Positions 13,801-25,075 of a stretch of DNA of 64,000 nt are shown here, piece after piece. The notes beneath the pieces are model-generated. The model was not told the origin of the DNA. It ran no database searches and saw only the letters and a program-made list of their open reading frames with translations. Source of the DNA: Azolla caroliniana (lineage: Eukaryota; Polypodiophyta). The translations under genes were made by a program, and so were the position numbers. The stretch spans positions 17,670,001 to 17,734,000 of the forward strand of contig JBHGNT010000015.1 in the NCBI GenBank assembly GCA_043228905.1, in the 5' to 3' direction. Position 1 is the stretch's first letter; the number at the start of each line of letters is the position of its first letter.

Positions 13801-16081
13801 AATGGGAAGTTCTTGTTAGTCTTGACATATATCTTTATTTCTTTATTCATCGATAATAGCCAGAGAATCTCCTCTTGGATAGCTCTGGGAACTTGAAGAT
13901 CACTGACTTCGGGCTCAGTGCCCTTCCCCAACAGTTAAGGGTAGGCATCTTTCTATCATTTTAATCTTTTAACTATACAGTATCACATTGCTGCAAAAAC
14001 CATATTCAAATCTCAAACATCTACTTATGGTCACAAGCTATGAATAACATCTTACAGGAAGATGGTCTTCTTCATACAACTTGTGGCACGCCAAACTATG
14101 TTGCGCCAGAGGTATGCAAGGCTTATCAGTAAAGAGCGTGTGCAAATCATTTGCGCTTCCTTTTTTATCATGCGTGTGTGTTAAATGTAGTTTCTCTTTT
14201 CGTAGGTGATTATGCATAAAGGATACAACGGTGCACAAGCAGACCTCTGGTCATGTGGAGTTATATTGTTTGTTCTGTTGTCTGGATTTTTGCCATTTGA
14301 TGATTCCAACGTTATAGCTTTGTACAGAAAAGTGAGTACAGTAGTAGCCACCAAATATTTGTACAATTATTTTTCCAAAAATACTTTGATAACCATATTA
14401 AGTAATTTAAACCCATCTACTCACCAGAAATTCTCTTTATATATTTGAGAGACAGATTCAGAGAGCAGAATTCAAATTTCCTCCACTTTTCCCTCATGGA
14501 CCACAGAAACTGATAACAAAGTTATTAAATCCTATCCCTAACCTTGTAAGTAGTTATCCCCTACAGAACTCTGAATTTGATATCATTTGAAAAAAGTGGA
14601 ATTTGCAAATGATATTTGATTATTATTAAGATGATCTTGAGATTGTTAAAAATATGTTAAAATATGTCTTTTATAAATACAGAGAATCACAATTCTTGAA
14701 GTTCTGGAAAATTCTTGGTTTAAAAAGAATTACATTGCACCCAAACTTACCGACCATGATGATATCACAAGTTTAGAAGATGTCGTCACAGTCTTTGATG
14801 AGTCAAAGGTAATATTACTTCCAACTAATCACTGGTAGTGCAAAATTAAAATTTAGTCATCTTTATCTTCAAAATCTCTTATAATAGTGGGTATAACCAT
14901 GTTTTTGCCATTTTAGGAAGCTCTAATGAAGGAACAAGTCGTAAAGCCTGCTTCTTGCAATGCATTTGAGCTAATTTCATTGCTGAAGGGCCTCGACTTC
15001 TCTGGATTTTTTGAGAATCAGCAGGTATATGTAATGATTGATTATTTTTGCGAGATTTTTTCTGGTTTTCTTGATTCTGGTAATTACTGAAACTGAAGTT
15101 TGAAATGTTTGTCAACCTATATGGCTATGTATATATGCTAAAAAAGCATTGATGTGTTTTTAGAATTAGCTTTATAACTTAGTTGAATTGGTTTGGGAAG
15201 TGATCCTTGATCATCATCTAAAGTCGAGTTTTGTTTTGTGGTCTCCCAGAATATGGAATATGAGTTACATTTCACATCAAAACATCCAGCTCTCGAAATC
15301 ATCTCCAAAATAGAAGAGACTGCAAAAAATCTTGGTTTCACTGTAAAGAGACAAAACTTCAAGGTACTTGTTTTGTTATTTTGGAAAGAAATATTCTATG
15401 AAGACCACTTGTGACATTTATAGTTTATTTTAGAATGAAAATAGCTCTGTTTTTCTAATTTTTCACGTTAAAGATAATTCATTTTATTGATATTTTGATA
15501 TGGATATGATGGACATTAGATGAGGCTACATGGTGTATTGGGAGGACACCTTTGTGTAGCTACTGAGGTTGGTTTTAACTTATTATGTTGACAATCTACT
15601 CTGCAAAAGTAATTTTCATATCTTATGTGCTGATTTTACATCTCTGATGCAATTTATCAGATTTTTGAAGTTGCACCATCCTTGTTTGTTGTAGAAGTAA
15701 GAACATCGGGTGGGGATGCATTGGAATCTCACAATGTAAAAGATCCTAAACTCTTCTGATAGATATGTTAAAACCTCGCATATTCATCTATGTCTTCTTT
15801 ATATATGTGTGTGTGTGTGTGTGTATATATATGCACACATTAGAGCAGCATATTTATCTGTATCTTTCTTTTACATATTGTTCTAGATTTGTGCGTTATG
15901 GTATTGCAGTGTTATTATTATTACATGTGAGGATTTGAATGGCAAAAAAACATTTTTTTTCTTTCCTCTTCGAGCTTGAAATATTCCTGCTGAATACATT
16001 GCTTATATTTTTTATCATGTCTTTCTGCAGTTCTTCAATAACTTCTCAAAGGCCATCAAGGATATAATAATGGAAGGATGA
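10290..16081 (+). CDS. CBL-interacting protein kinase (CIPK / SnRK3), 14 exons, 432 aa
   Basis: Exons: 10290-10472, 12353-12415, 12496-12567, 12656-12763, 13860-13940, 14058-14111, 14206-14331, 14456-14545, 14683-14808, 14917-15024, 15250-15363, 15520-15567, 15661-15735, 16031-16081. All introns are GT-AG and every join is phase 0. The N-terminal Ser/Thr kinase shows the glycine loop GEGSFAKV (24-31), VAIK lysine K46, helix-C E65, HRD 138-140, DFG 158-160 and APE 185-187. The NAF motif (NAFELIS, 316-322) that binds calcineurin-B-like Ca2+ sensors follows, then a PPI domain (about 338-410). Length and exon number fit the intron-rich CIPK clade; the SGFFE stretch after NAF recalls CIPK1/17, but I cannot fix the orthologue. 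CIPKs phosphorylate channels and transporters in Ca2+ signalling. Oddities: the kinase-end motif reads LNPIPNLRI where most members have LDPNPxTRI, and HRD is preceded by VC rather than VY. Both long introns (10473-12352 and 12764-13859) are ordinary AT-rich sequence. Confidence 0.93.
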
Positions 16082-17117
16082 AGTGCATAAGGATGAAGCC
16101 TAAGAAATATTGAACAGATATACATATATAGGACAACTATAAATTCGAGCTATCAGAGAATTGGAGTGCCATCAAGAATTACATATGAAAATGGTTGAAT
16201 CCTACACTTCTTCCAAACAAGATCCACAAATGTAGATTTCACAACAAATCTCCAACATAATGAAGGTTATTTCAATCTAGTTCATAATGTTGGAAATAGA
16301 TTTTTTTTTCCTTAGTTCTCATTATTGTTACAAGTCTGTAAAGGCTGTTAGTGTAATACTATTCTTTTGTATATTAATTAAAAAGAACTCATCATATTCT
16401 TTTTGTCCTTAGAAACATTATTCTTTGGAATCTTGTTAACATTTTTTTGACCTTAACAAAGATGGCCAATGATTTGTTGGTTCAGAGATGAGATAAACTA
16501 CAAACTTCTTTATATTGTATTATGATGTTCCTATGCAATTCTCCATTGTCCACATTTATATTTATACATACTCATATAAGACAATCTCTACATGTGTGCT
16601 ATGTTTTAGATATATTCTAGAACACAACTACATATTCTGTTTTTACAAACCTTAGAAAAAACCCTCTCCTCTTCACACTATCATCTCCCCCCCCCCCCCC
16701 CCCCCTCAAAGTTAAGTTCCCAATTGAAAGGCGCATTTTAAGTGTTGGTGTTTCATTTTACATCAAAACATTATAGTTGTCCAAGCTGTGTTATGTTTCT
16801 TGAGATAGTAACTACTCTTCACCATTCGATTGAGAAACAATGCTTATAAGATGTGTGGATGCCCTACATTGATGGAAAAAGGTGTTCGTCATTTGATTGA
16901 GTAGAGATTCTTTTTTCAATCAAATGTTGAAACGCCTCGAAGAACTTTTGCTAGGAGATCCATACATCATATGTTGATTCTCAAGGAATTATAGCCATTG
17001 AAAGTACCTTATCTTCTTTGTAAGACTTTAATTTTTGTCCAATCTTTACGTCAATAGAAAATGCAAAATTATTGGCCAATATGTATGAAAAACACATTGC
17101 GCGATAGCTTTATGAGG
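16082..17117. other. 3' flank of the CIPK gene with a poly-C run
   Basis: It begins with the probable 3' UTR of the kinase gene; I could not place a poly(A) site. A run of 19 C lies at 16687-16705. Nothing else is recognised. Confidence 0.5.
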
Positions 17118-17275
17118 CCCTCTTACTAGCTCTTCATTCTCACACTTTATCAGCCATGGCATCCATATAAAATGAGCTATCACGACAAAACAAAAGCCCT
17201 CTTCCTAGCTCTTCATTCTCACACTTTATCAGCCATGGCATCCATATATAAAATGAGCTATCACGACAAAACATG
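17118..17275. repeat. Direct tandem duplication, unit about 79 bp
   Basis: Copies 17118-17196 and 17197-17275 differ by only a few bases, for example tcttactagc against tcttcctagc and a 2-bp indel in the atata stretch. The high identity points to a recent local duplication. Confidence 0.85.
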
Positions 17276-18104
17276 GTTAGTACTTAATTGAGGTGGTATG
17301 AGTGGGATTATAATTCAGTCAGATGGTGTACCACGACCAACGCATTCATTTGAAATATTCCATTGTTAAATCTTGCATATGTCGTGCATATTATACTCTC
17401 GATAAAGAAAACAAAATAGAGTAGCAATGGTAAATCAAGCAATTTGCTTTGCTTTTTACTTGCTATAATCTCTATTTTATGAAATTTTAATTCGAATATG
17501 TTGGATCTTTTCTTTATCCTTATATTTGGCATCTATCTTTATTGAATTGTGCATTCATTTCGAGGAACACCTTTGCCTCAGAACCAAGCAGATGAATAAA
17601 AAGTTGGGAAGGTGATATGATAGACATTGCTCACATTATTTGCTCCTTTTCATTGAACACTTTGTGCAAGATTCACAAAGCAAGTAGCTATATCTTTTAT
17701 TGTCATTTTGTGAAACAACTCTAAAGCTCGTATGGCTTAACTAAGGGAGTCAATGAGGCTAACATGGAGGAAAATGTCTTATGAATGTCTCCAAGTTTTT
17801 TTTTGCAAGTTAGAAATGCCCTAATCAAGGCAAATTCTAGTTGGAGGTGTTCATCTTGACTATTCAAATAAGACAATGAGAGATTAAGGAAATAAGGTTA
17901 AGTGAGATACAATTGCTAGAAATATGTGATTTGAATCAATCAAAACATTTAACATGTTTATATAGATTCCTAATGAAGGGATAGGGTTTGGGGCATTGAA
18001 TTGTCAAATACAAGTGGTAAAAGAGACAATCTATGCCTCCAAGGTTATAAAGCTAGTGTAGAAGAGAATGCTCAAAGCTTTCACATCAATTTGTAGTTTA
18101 AACA
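17276..18104. other. Intergenic, nothing recognised
   Basis: AT-rich sequence with no recognised motif. Confidence 0.5.
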
Positions 18105-18320
18105 TTTTCCATGAATTATTCTCTTTGTACATGTATAAGGTATGATAGTGCCACACTACTCGGGCAAGTGTTAGGGAAAGCACTGAAGACTTGCCTCGTA
18201 AGAAATATGTTGTGTGGTTGAAATGTGGTTGTTACGTAGATGAGTTTGACTTCAACATTGACCGTGTCACAAGAAGTGTCGATGAAAGATTGGAACCTTT
18301 GAACCTTCATTACATCGATG
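18105..18320 (+). pseudogene. Truncated L-galactose dehydrogenase copy (end of intron 1 plus part of exon 2)
   Basis: The stretch closely matches about 21155-21370 of the functional gene. It includes the last bases of intron 1 (attattctctttgtacatg), the acceptor and most of exon 2, with shared blocks gcaagtgttagggaaagcac and gaccgtgtcacaagaagtg. A short deletion after GKAL breaks the frame, and homology stops near the codons for the DYID stretch. Because intron sequence is included, it arose by DNA duplication, not from a spliced transcript. No other exon is recognised nearby, so it is most likely a dead fragment. Confidence 0.85.
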
Positions 18321-18836
18321 TTGACTTTAGGCAAAGGTGAACATGTCCCATATCCATTTGCATGGTGCATCGAGGGCTTCAATTGTGTTTCGTGAGAATC
18401 AAGAAGATATTTGCCATTCTTGTGACTCGATAAAAACAAATATGCATCTAACTAATCTTCCTAACTTCGAGTTCGATTTTCAACATCCCAATGTTTGTTT
18501 TGAGTTTTCAATTGCTGGCACTACACGATTGAGATTAGATTAATTTGATATGGTTAGGGTTTAGAGACAGTAGTTGCAAGTTCAAATTGGGCCAACTACC
18601 CTTGAGTTTTGGTTCCATACGGACTTGAATACCATGTGACTGGGTTAGAGGTACATAGTACTATACCACAGGTAACCCAAAAGACATTACATGTAATAGC
18701 TCAACAATGCATTGTGGGCAAAGTAATCTAGTGGTGGGATTTTACTGTGGACAACCGAAATCTCATTGGGATGCATGAGGAGGAGGATGCTATTAAACGA
18801 CATTATTAAACACCGATATTCGTTTAGATTTGGAGG
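18321..18836. other. Between the pseudo-exon and the palindromic element
   Basis: No feature is recognised. A short stretch near 18775-18800 (gaggaggaggatgct) resembles exon 1 of the dehydrogenase (aggaggatgcgatc) but is too short to call. Confidence 0.4.
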
Positions 18837-18993
18837 ACCAATGTTACGGGCATGACCATATAATATCCCGTGGTGAGAATTTACCGTAGTATTCTATACA
18901 CTCTCATTTAACCCTCACACTTATCCATGTGTAAAGAATACTACGGTAAATTCTCACCACGGGATATTATATGGTCATGCCCGTAACAACCAA
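18837..18993. mobile_element. 147-bp palindromic mini-element made from gypsy LTR ends, with 5-bp target duplication
   Basis: Arms 18842-18895 and 18935-18988 are exact 54-bp reverse complements around a 39-bp spacer. The outer ends are TGTTACGGGC and GCCCGTAACA. Spacer plus right arm match the terminal part of the G2 LTR (59281-59374), and the left arm is an inverted copy of the last 54 bp. The element is flanked by accaa at 18837-18841 and 18989-18993, a 5-bp duplication typical of LTR-integrase insertion. It lies about 350 bp upstream of the L-galactose dehydrogenase start. No coding capacity is present. Confidence 0.85.
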
Positions 18994-19208
18994 CCTGCGT
19001 ATGATATATATACCCTAAACGAGGAAAACACGAGGAAAGACATTTGGGGAGATCAGACCAGATGGTCGGCCGGACAAACGAGGAGACGAAGCCAGAGTGT
19101 GTGTGTGGGTGGGTGTGCTTTTTTGTTCTTGTCCTGGGCCATGGGTGAAGAATCACTTTCCACTCTATATATAATTCTGTCTCTATCTCTGAATATCTCT
19201 TTTTCTAT

Positions 19209-19214
19209 ACATAC

Positions 19215-19247
<33 letters not shown>

Positions 19248-19300
19248 TGTATGTATGTGTGCATGTGTGTATATGTGTGTGTGAGTATATATATATATAT
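19209..19300 (+). repeat. (GTAT)n and (AT)n microsatellites in the promoter/leader of the dehydrogenase gene
   Basis: About eleven ATGT/GTAT units lie at 19217-19258, followed by a GT-rich stretch and an (AT)n run near 19287-19301. They end about 35 bp before the start codon and are likely in the 5' UTR or core promoter. Copy number is likely to vary between individuals. Confidence 0.7.
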
Positions 19301-19334
19301 ATGCACACTCACAGATTGAGAGATTGAGGGCACC

Positions 19335-22300
19335 ATGGCAAGCTTAGGCTACACAGAGCTTGGTGGCACTGGGCTCATTGTCAGCCGACTCGGGTTCGGA
19401 GCTTCTCCGCTCGGAAATGTCTTCGGGAACATCAGGGAGGAGGATGCGATCGAATCGGTTCACGAAGCTGCCCGTCTCGGCATCAATTTCTTCGACACTT
19501 CTCCGTAAGTTCAAGACCTCTATCCTGATCTTGCTTTAACACATCTAGATCTGTAATCTGTTTGCAATAAGAAGTTTCAATTGAACATGGTACTCTAATC
19601 TGCTTTCAATGAGAAGTTTTATTGAGCATGATACTGTAATCTGCTTTAAATAAGAAGTTTCAATTGAACATGATATGCATGTGCATATCCCCCAGTTTCC
19701 TTCTTTTCCCCAATGCCCTTGGCTAATGCCTGGTCTTGATTGTGGTCAACCCCAACCCCATCTGGAACAATCATATCTGCTACTTGAGCAATTTTATGGT
19801 CGACGCATCCCTTGTTTTGTAATCCAAGGGAAGGGGATGCAATTGTCATATGCGCAACTCTTAAGTTTTCGCTATGGTCAACTCCAAATTATAAGTTTCC
19901 CCGAGATTCCCCTAAGTTTTATTCATTGACCCATGTGGCCTGGGCCCGATCCTTTGCTTATTTCCGAAAATCCCTAATTTTCCATTATTTTTCCAACTGC
20001 CATTAGTCAACCACATCCGGATCCCCTTTTTTTCTTTCTGAAGTTGACAAAAGTGTTTTGGGGAATAATGTTGGGTAATTACGGGGAAAAATAGGGAGGT
20101 ATTTGGAAGTAGATTTTATGTGTAAATTTTTTGATACTAAGAATGTTGTGTTATATATACATATCTATCAAAGCTTCACAATCAGAGGGGATGAATATTT
20201 CAGCAGTTTTTCTTCCTTCACTTTCTAGTTTGAATTGACTGAACTTTTAAACTGATATTGGCTTTGGATTTGCAATGAGATATTTATTTTGTTTCATTTA
20301 TAAACGTTGATCGAAATATACATTCGCGGGTATTCAATATAGTGTAAAAGTCAAAACGTAAAGAGGAACATTTTGTGCTCGTTTGCATCACATTTGCTCA
20401 AACTTTGTTATTAAAGTGGATTTTTTCCAAGACTAAACCAAAGTTGTGAGAATCACAAGCAAGTTTAAGCACAATATTGCTCCATTCCCTCAGCATTAGG
20501 TGCATACCATGTACAACTATGATAGAAGTTATAGGAATCAAGTGAACAAAGAGCCCAAAGCACACTTTCTCTACAGGAAATGCCCATTTCAAGGATTATG
20601 GAATTTCGGTTATATTTATGACATTTTTTTTTGAAAATTTGACCCAATTTTATGAAGTGAAATGACATTGAAGTTTTGCCAAAAGAAGCCAAAACTTGAA
20701 TGTGGAAATTTGTCACTTCCCTTTGGGAAGGTAAACAATGTGATGATCTCTTAGACATGAAATCTCCTACATTCCAGTTTGAAATGACAAATTGCCAACA
20801 TATCTACCTTGCAATCACTTCATCTCAGAACTCGAGAATCAATGCAACATTTCTTTTCTGGCTATGTAATGAGTATAAAAGAACATTGCATTACATGTCA
20901 GTCTTTGTAAAGGTAGGAGATAACTAGAGCATGGACTCTTTCGGTCAAAGAGATGCAATGTGCTCCAGTTATCTCTTACTTCACAAACAGTGACATATAA
21001 ATTTGATGAATTTGAAAACTGTGATAATGACTTTCTTTTCCTATTTTGGTCCTTTTTCTCTTTAGCTTTTGTGATGTATGTTGTTTCATGTATATTTTAT
21101 CTAGACAAATAGATTACACTAGTGTATTGTGGTACGCAGGATTTTGCATAAATTATTCTCTTTGTACATGTATAAGGTATTATGGTGCAACATTATCTGA
21201 GCAAGTGTTAGGGAAAGCACTGAAAACAATCCCTTTGCCACGTGAGAAATATGTTGTGTCGACGAAATGTGGTCGTTATGTAGATGGGTTTGACTTCAGT
21301 GCTGACCGTGTCACAAGAAGTGTCGATGAAAGCTTGAAACGTTTGAACCTTGATTACATCGACATCTTGCAGTGCCATGACATTGAATTTGGATCACTTG
21401 ATCAGGTATCAGCCTATTTTAACTTCCTTCTAAAAACGTAATTACCCCTAAACCCTTATCCTAACCCTAAACCTCCCTAACCCCTAAGCCCTGAACCCAT
21501 AGCATTTTCAAATTTCCTAAATTATGCTCCTTGTTTTCAAGATATTCCTAAAATACCATGTGTGCTCTCTTTAATCTCTCTCTTTCTCTCTCTCTCAGCA
21601 GAATTGAGAAACTAAATTGCCGAGATAAAATTATTTGTAAAAATTATTATTCTTGTGAGGTTTAAAAACACTGTATTTTGGTCAATTGTCCACAATGTAA
21701 GTATATATAAATGTGCATATGTGTGTATGCATAGTTCTCTAGCCTCATATAATCATTTTTATGTTTAACAGGTGATATCTGAAACAATCCCAGCCCTTAT
21801 AAAGCTCAAAGAGAGTGGAAAGATACGTTTTATTGGCATCACCGGATTGCCTTTGAAGGTGTTTGAATATGTGTTGGATAGAGTACCTGTGGGGACTGTT
21901 GATGTTGTGCTTTCCTATTGTCATTATAGTCTTAATGACACGTCATTAGAAACCTTACTGCCTTTCTTAAAAAGCAAAGGAGTGGGAATCATAAGTGCAT
22001 CTCCATTGTCTATGGGTCTCCTCACTGAAAGTGGACCACCTTCATGGCATCCAGCTTCGGCGGAATTGCAAGTATGTGCTTGTTTGTTTCTCTCTAATGT
22101 ATTTTTGACAAGATTTTTATCTAACTCTGTTCCTGTAATCTAATTGGTTGCTAATGTTTTTTTCAATTAAGGCTGCTTGTGCTTCAGCAGCTGCACACTG
22201 CAAGAAGAAAGTGAAGAATATATCGAAACTAGCATTGCAATATGCTTTGAAAAATCGAGATATTGCAACGACTCTTGTGGGAATGAACTCCGTGGAACAA

Positions 22301-22759
22301 GTAATAATATAATGATGGTGGAGCATATGCATAGGATTTGAAAGATAATCCAGAACTTATTTTATTTTCGGAGCCCAATAGTTAGGTGATATTGGTGTCA
22401 CGTTTTTAGCATTTTTCAGAGCCCAATTTGAATGTTCTTGTAAGCATCCAAAAAGATTAGGGGTATTTTGGTATTTTTCCCTTCATAGTATATTGTCAAT
22501 GCATGTTGGTTAATGGAGGCCGAAGGTGCAATCCTATAAGGCTTTTTCTTCCTCTGATTTCTAGCATCTTACCTCTTGCTTTTTTTCTGATAGATTAAAA
22601 TTCTTTTTTTACATTTGATAGGTTCGAGAGAATGTACGAGCCGCCATTGAAGTTGAGCAAAGCGAAGGTCCAGACCTCCAATTACTTGATGAGGTCAATG
22701 CTATTCTTGCACCAGTTAAAAATATCTCTTGGCAGAGTGGCAAAGAAGAAAACAACTAA
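19335..22759 (+). CDS. GALDH: L-galactose dehydrogenase, 5 exons, 321 aa
   Basis: Exons: 19335-19504, 21177-21405, 21772-22071, 22172-22300, 22622-22759. Introns are GT-AG; the first join splits the codon of P57. The protein is an aldo/keto reductase fold. The expected catalytic set is D54, Y59 (in DTSPYYG), K87 (in STKCGR) and H124 (in LQCHD). Motifs typical of plant L-galactose dehydrogenase are ITGLPL, LSYCHY and SASPLSMGLLTE. Length is close to the roughly 319 aa of the Arabidopsis enzyme. It oxidises L-galactose with NAD+ to L-galactono-1,4-lactone, the step before the last in the Smirnoff-Wheeler ascorbate pathway, and is cytosolic in known cases; no signal peptide is seen. The start is chosen by the conserved N-terminus (YTELGGTGLIVSRLGFGASP). 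Intron 1 (1672 bp) shows no transposon I recognise; intron 2 holds a telomere-like tract. A broken copy of exon 2 lies 1.2 kb upstream. Confidence 0.96.
21446..21498 (+). repeat. Degenerate telomere-like (CCCTAAA)n tract in intron 2
   Basis: The tract has seven or so imperfect units: ccctaaa, ccctta, cctaa, ccctaaa, ccctaa, ccccta and ccctga. The plant telomere repeat is CCCTAAA. It is short and degenerate, so it is either an old interstitial telomeric patch or a run of telo-box-like words. Confidence 0.6.
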
Positions 22760-23979
22760 TATGTGATAGTCTGATCAGATTGTTGGAATCCGAACCAGAC
22801 ATTTTTTGTATTTTGATGTGATTTAATCTTTTTATGCTAAAGAGCTGCACTGCATGTTCCGTAATGATGCAATGTAATGTTGGATCAATAATGTGGCGTG
22901 TAGAAAACAAATAAGATTATACCAATTGTCAAGTTTTTTGGACGCTTGCACAAAAGCTCTCCCAATGTCTCAGAAATTACTATGCCACATTCTTTTTCTT
23001 AAACATACATGTACTCAATGCAACCAATTACTATCGTCTGGTTTCATTTGAGTGTATCAGAATCTTGAATAATGACCTGAAGATCCCCATGAGTTCACCA
23101 TGAGTTCATAGAGCTAGCTCCATTATGGTTTTATTGATTTCTGTATTAATTTACCATCATATTAATCTCTTTGCATTCCAACTTATGATCTGATTGACTA
23201 ATATGATGGGTATTGACCTAGCTATCTCATGGTTTCAGCATATTAACTCCCACATAGCAACTCTATACGTTCATCACATTCACAACACTGTTGTAAATAT
23301 TATCTATTTTGTTCCAGCTTCTGCACACGTCTATAATAATTAGGATCACGGAGATTGTTATCTTGAAGTGCTGGTAAAGATGCAGAAGAAATTAATATCA
23401 ATTACAAACTCATCGGAGATGGAGTTTTCATTAACGTCAAGTGTATATCTGGCTGCATTTACTTGATTTTTAATCATAAAAGTTACATGGCATCTACATA
23501 CTACATCAATTCAAAAAATTCGAAGGTCTAGTTGAGATTAAACAGGTGGTGTCAATGCATGTATATTGACATGCTCAATAGTTGATTGCCCACAATACGT
23601 CACTTAAATTTCTTATGTGAATTTGAAGACAAATGTCCAAATGTTGTGGGAATCAGCAAACTTATATATCATTCTCTTTGCTCAGACAAAATTATTTGTT
23701 GCTTCATAAACCTTGGGAGCATTAAACATCCTCTACATATATAGACAACAATACATCATAAATTACAGGATGGGGATTGGAATGAGTTTGCTGAGTGCTT
23801 CAGACCCTTGCTTGGTAAGCCATTGGAGGTCTACTGAGAGTTTAATTTCTGCATTTAGTTGCCAAAGTGGCACATTATGATGATGATGGTTTCTGATGTG
23901 ACTCTTCATGCAGGGTTCAAGTGTATTAGAGTGTCCCTTGAATTCTTGATGTTTAAACCCAACGTAATACAAACTCGAT
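22760..23979. other. Between convergent genes, nothing recognised
   Basis: It holds the probable 3' UTRs of the dehydrogenase (+) and the CCCH gene (-), which converge here. I see no other gene or repeat. Confidence 0.5.
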
Positions 23980-25026
23980 TTATGCAATATGCCGGAAGCT
24001 ACAAAAGTCACCATTTCGGCACGACTTATGCCTCTTAAAGTAGTAGCATAACTTCTGCTTCTTGGGGCGAGTTATAGCAATTTCTTGCATCCTATTCCAT
24101 TTCTCTTTCCTTTCATTGCTCCACATTAATCGACCTTGTTCATGAAAAGGATTTTCGATCCACACCTTCAGTTGAAGATGCTGGAGTGAGGATCGGTACG
24201 AGCCATGGTTCAAGATCAAGCTAATAAAAGGAGCCTCAAAATGTCCAAGAACTTTCACAGCCGAATTCCACAAAGAAAACAATTCCTCATCGTTTAACGC
24301 GGACATTGTCTCGACATGTCGTATTGGAACAATACGAAACCCTGACCTCCCCTTGTGATCCCATCGGCATGCAACTCGTGGTGGGTCAGAGAATTCCTCC
24401 ATTTCACACTCGGCCGTTCGAACACACGTAGGGGGATCAACTGACATGCCAGCAAAGAGGTTGGCTTCGGGGTAGCAAACCATACAAAGGTGGAGCTCAT
24501 CAGGGAGGGGGAAATGTTGGCCATCCATGTCATGGTGATCACCAAAACGTGCCTCAATTCGGAATGAGTGCCGTGTGTGGCCAGCTTCCGGTAATAGTTC
24601 AGGCCGTACCTTAAAATGGTAATCTCGGAGGCCTCTGTGCACTTCTAGCTCCCTTACAATGTCTCGGAAGAACCCGATTACTTCGTCTTTAGGGGTAGTT
24701 CCAATGAAATCAGGGAAATCTTTGGGGTGTGTGGCATCCTTGGCATATCGGAATTCTAGCTTGTGCCCGGCCACCGTGTCAGTGCACCTCACCCTCTCGC
24801 TAATAAGGGTCGTGGGCTGCGAGAGGAAGCCAGGTTGGAGGAGGCAAGGCTTCCTAAGAGGGATAGGGAGCTTCGCCACCGCCCAAGTGGTTCTCAACAA
24901 GCAAGCCTGCAAGAGAAAAGGCTCAAATTATTTTCCAAAATCTCTCTTTTGTTTTTTTGTTTTTCTTTCTCATGCTCTCTGCTAAACCCTAAATCTCTTT
25001 TTTTCTTACTCATGCTCTCATGCTCT

Positions 25027-25075
<49 letters not shown>

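Noticed and set aside
20398-20930. Open frames and a short inverted repeat in intron 1 of the dehydrogenase gene
   Set aside because: Flanking exons join in frame and the frames lack motifs. The roughly 17-bp inverted pair near 20907 and 20950 is imperfect and too short to call an element.
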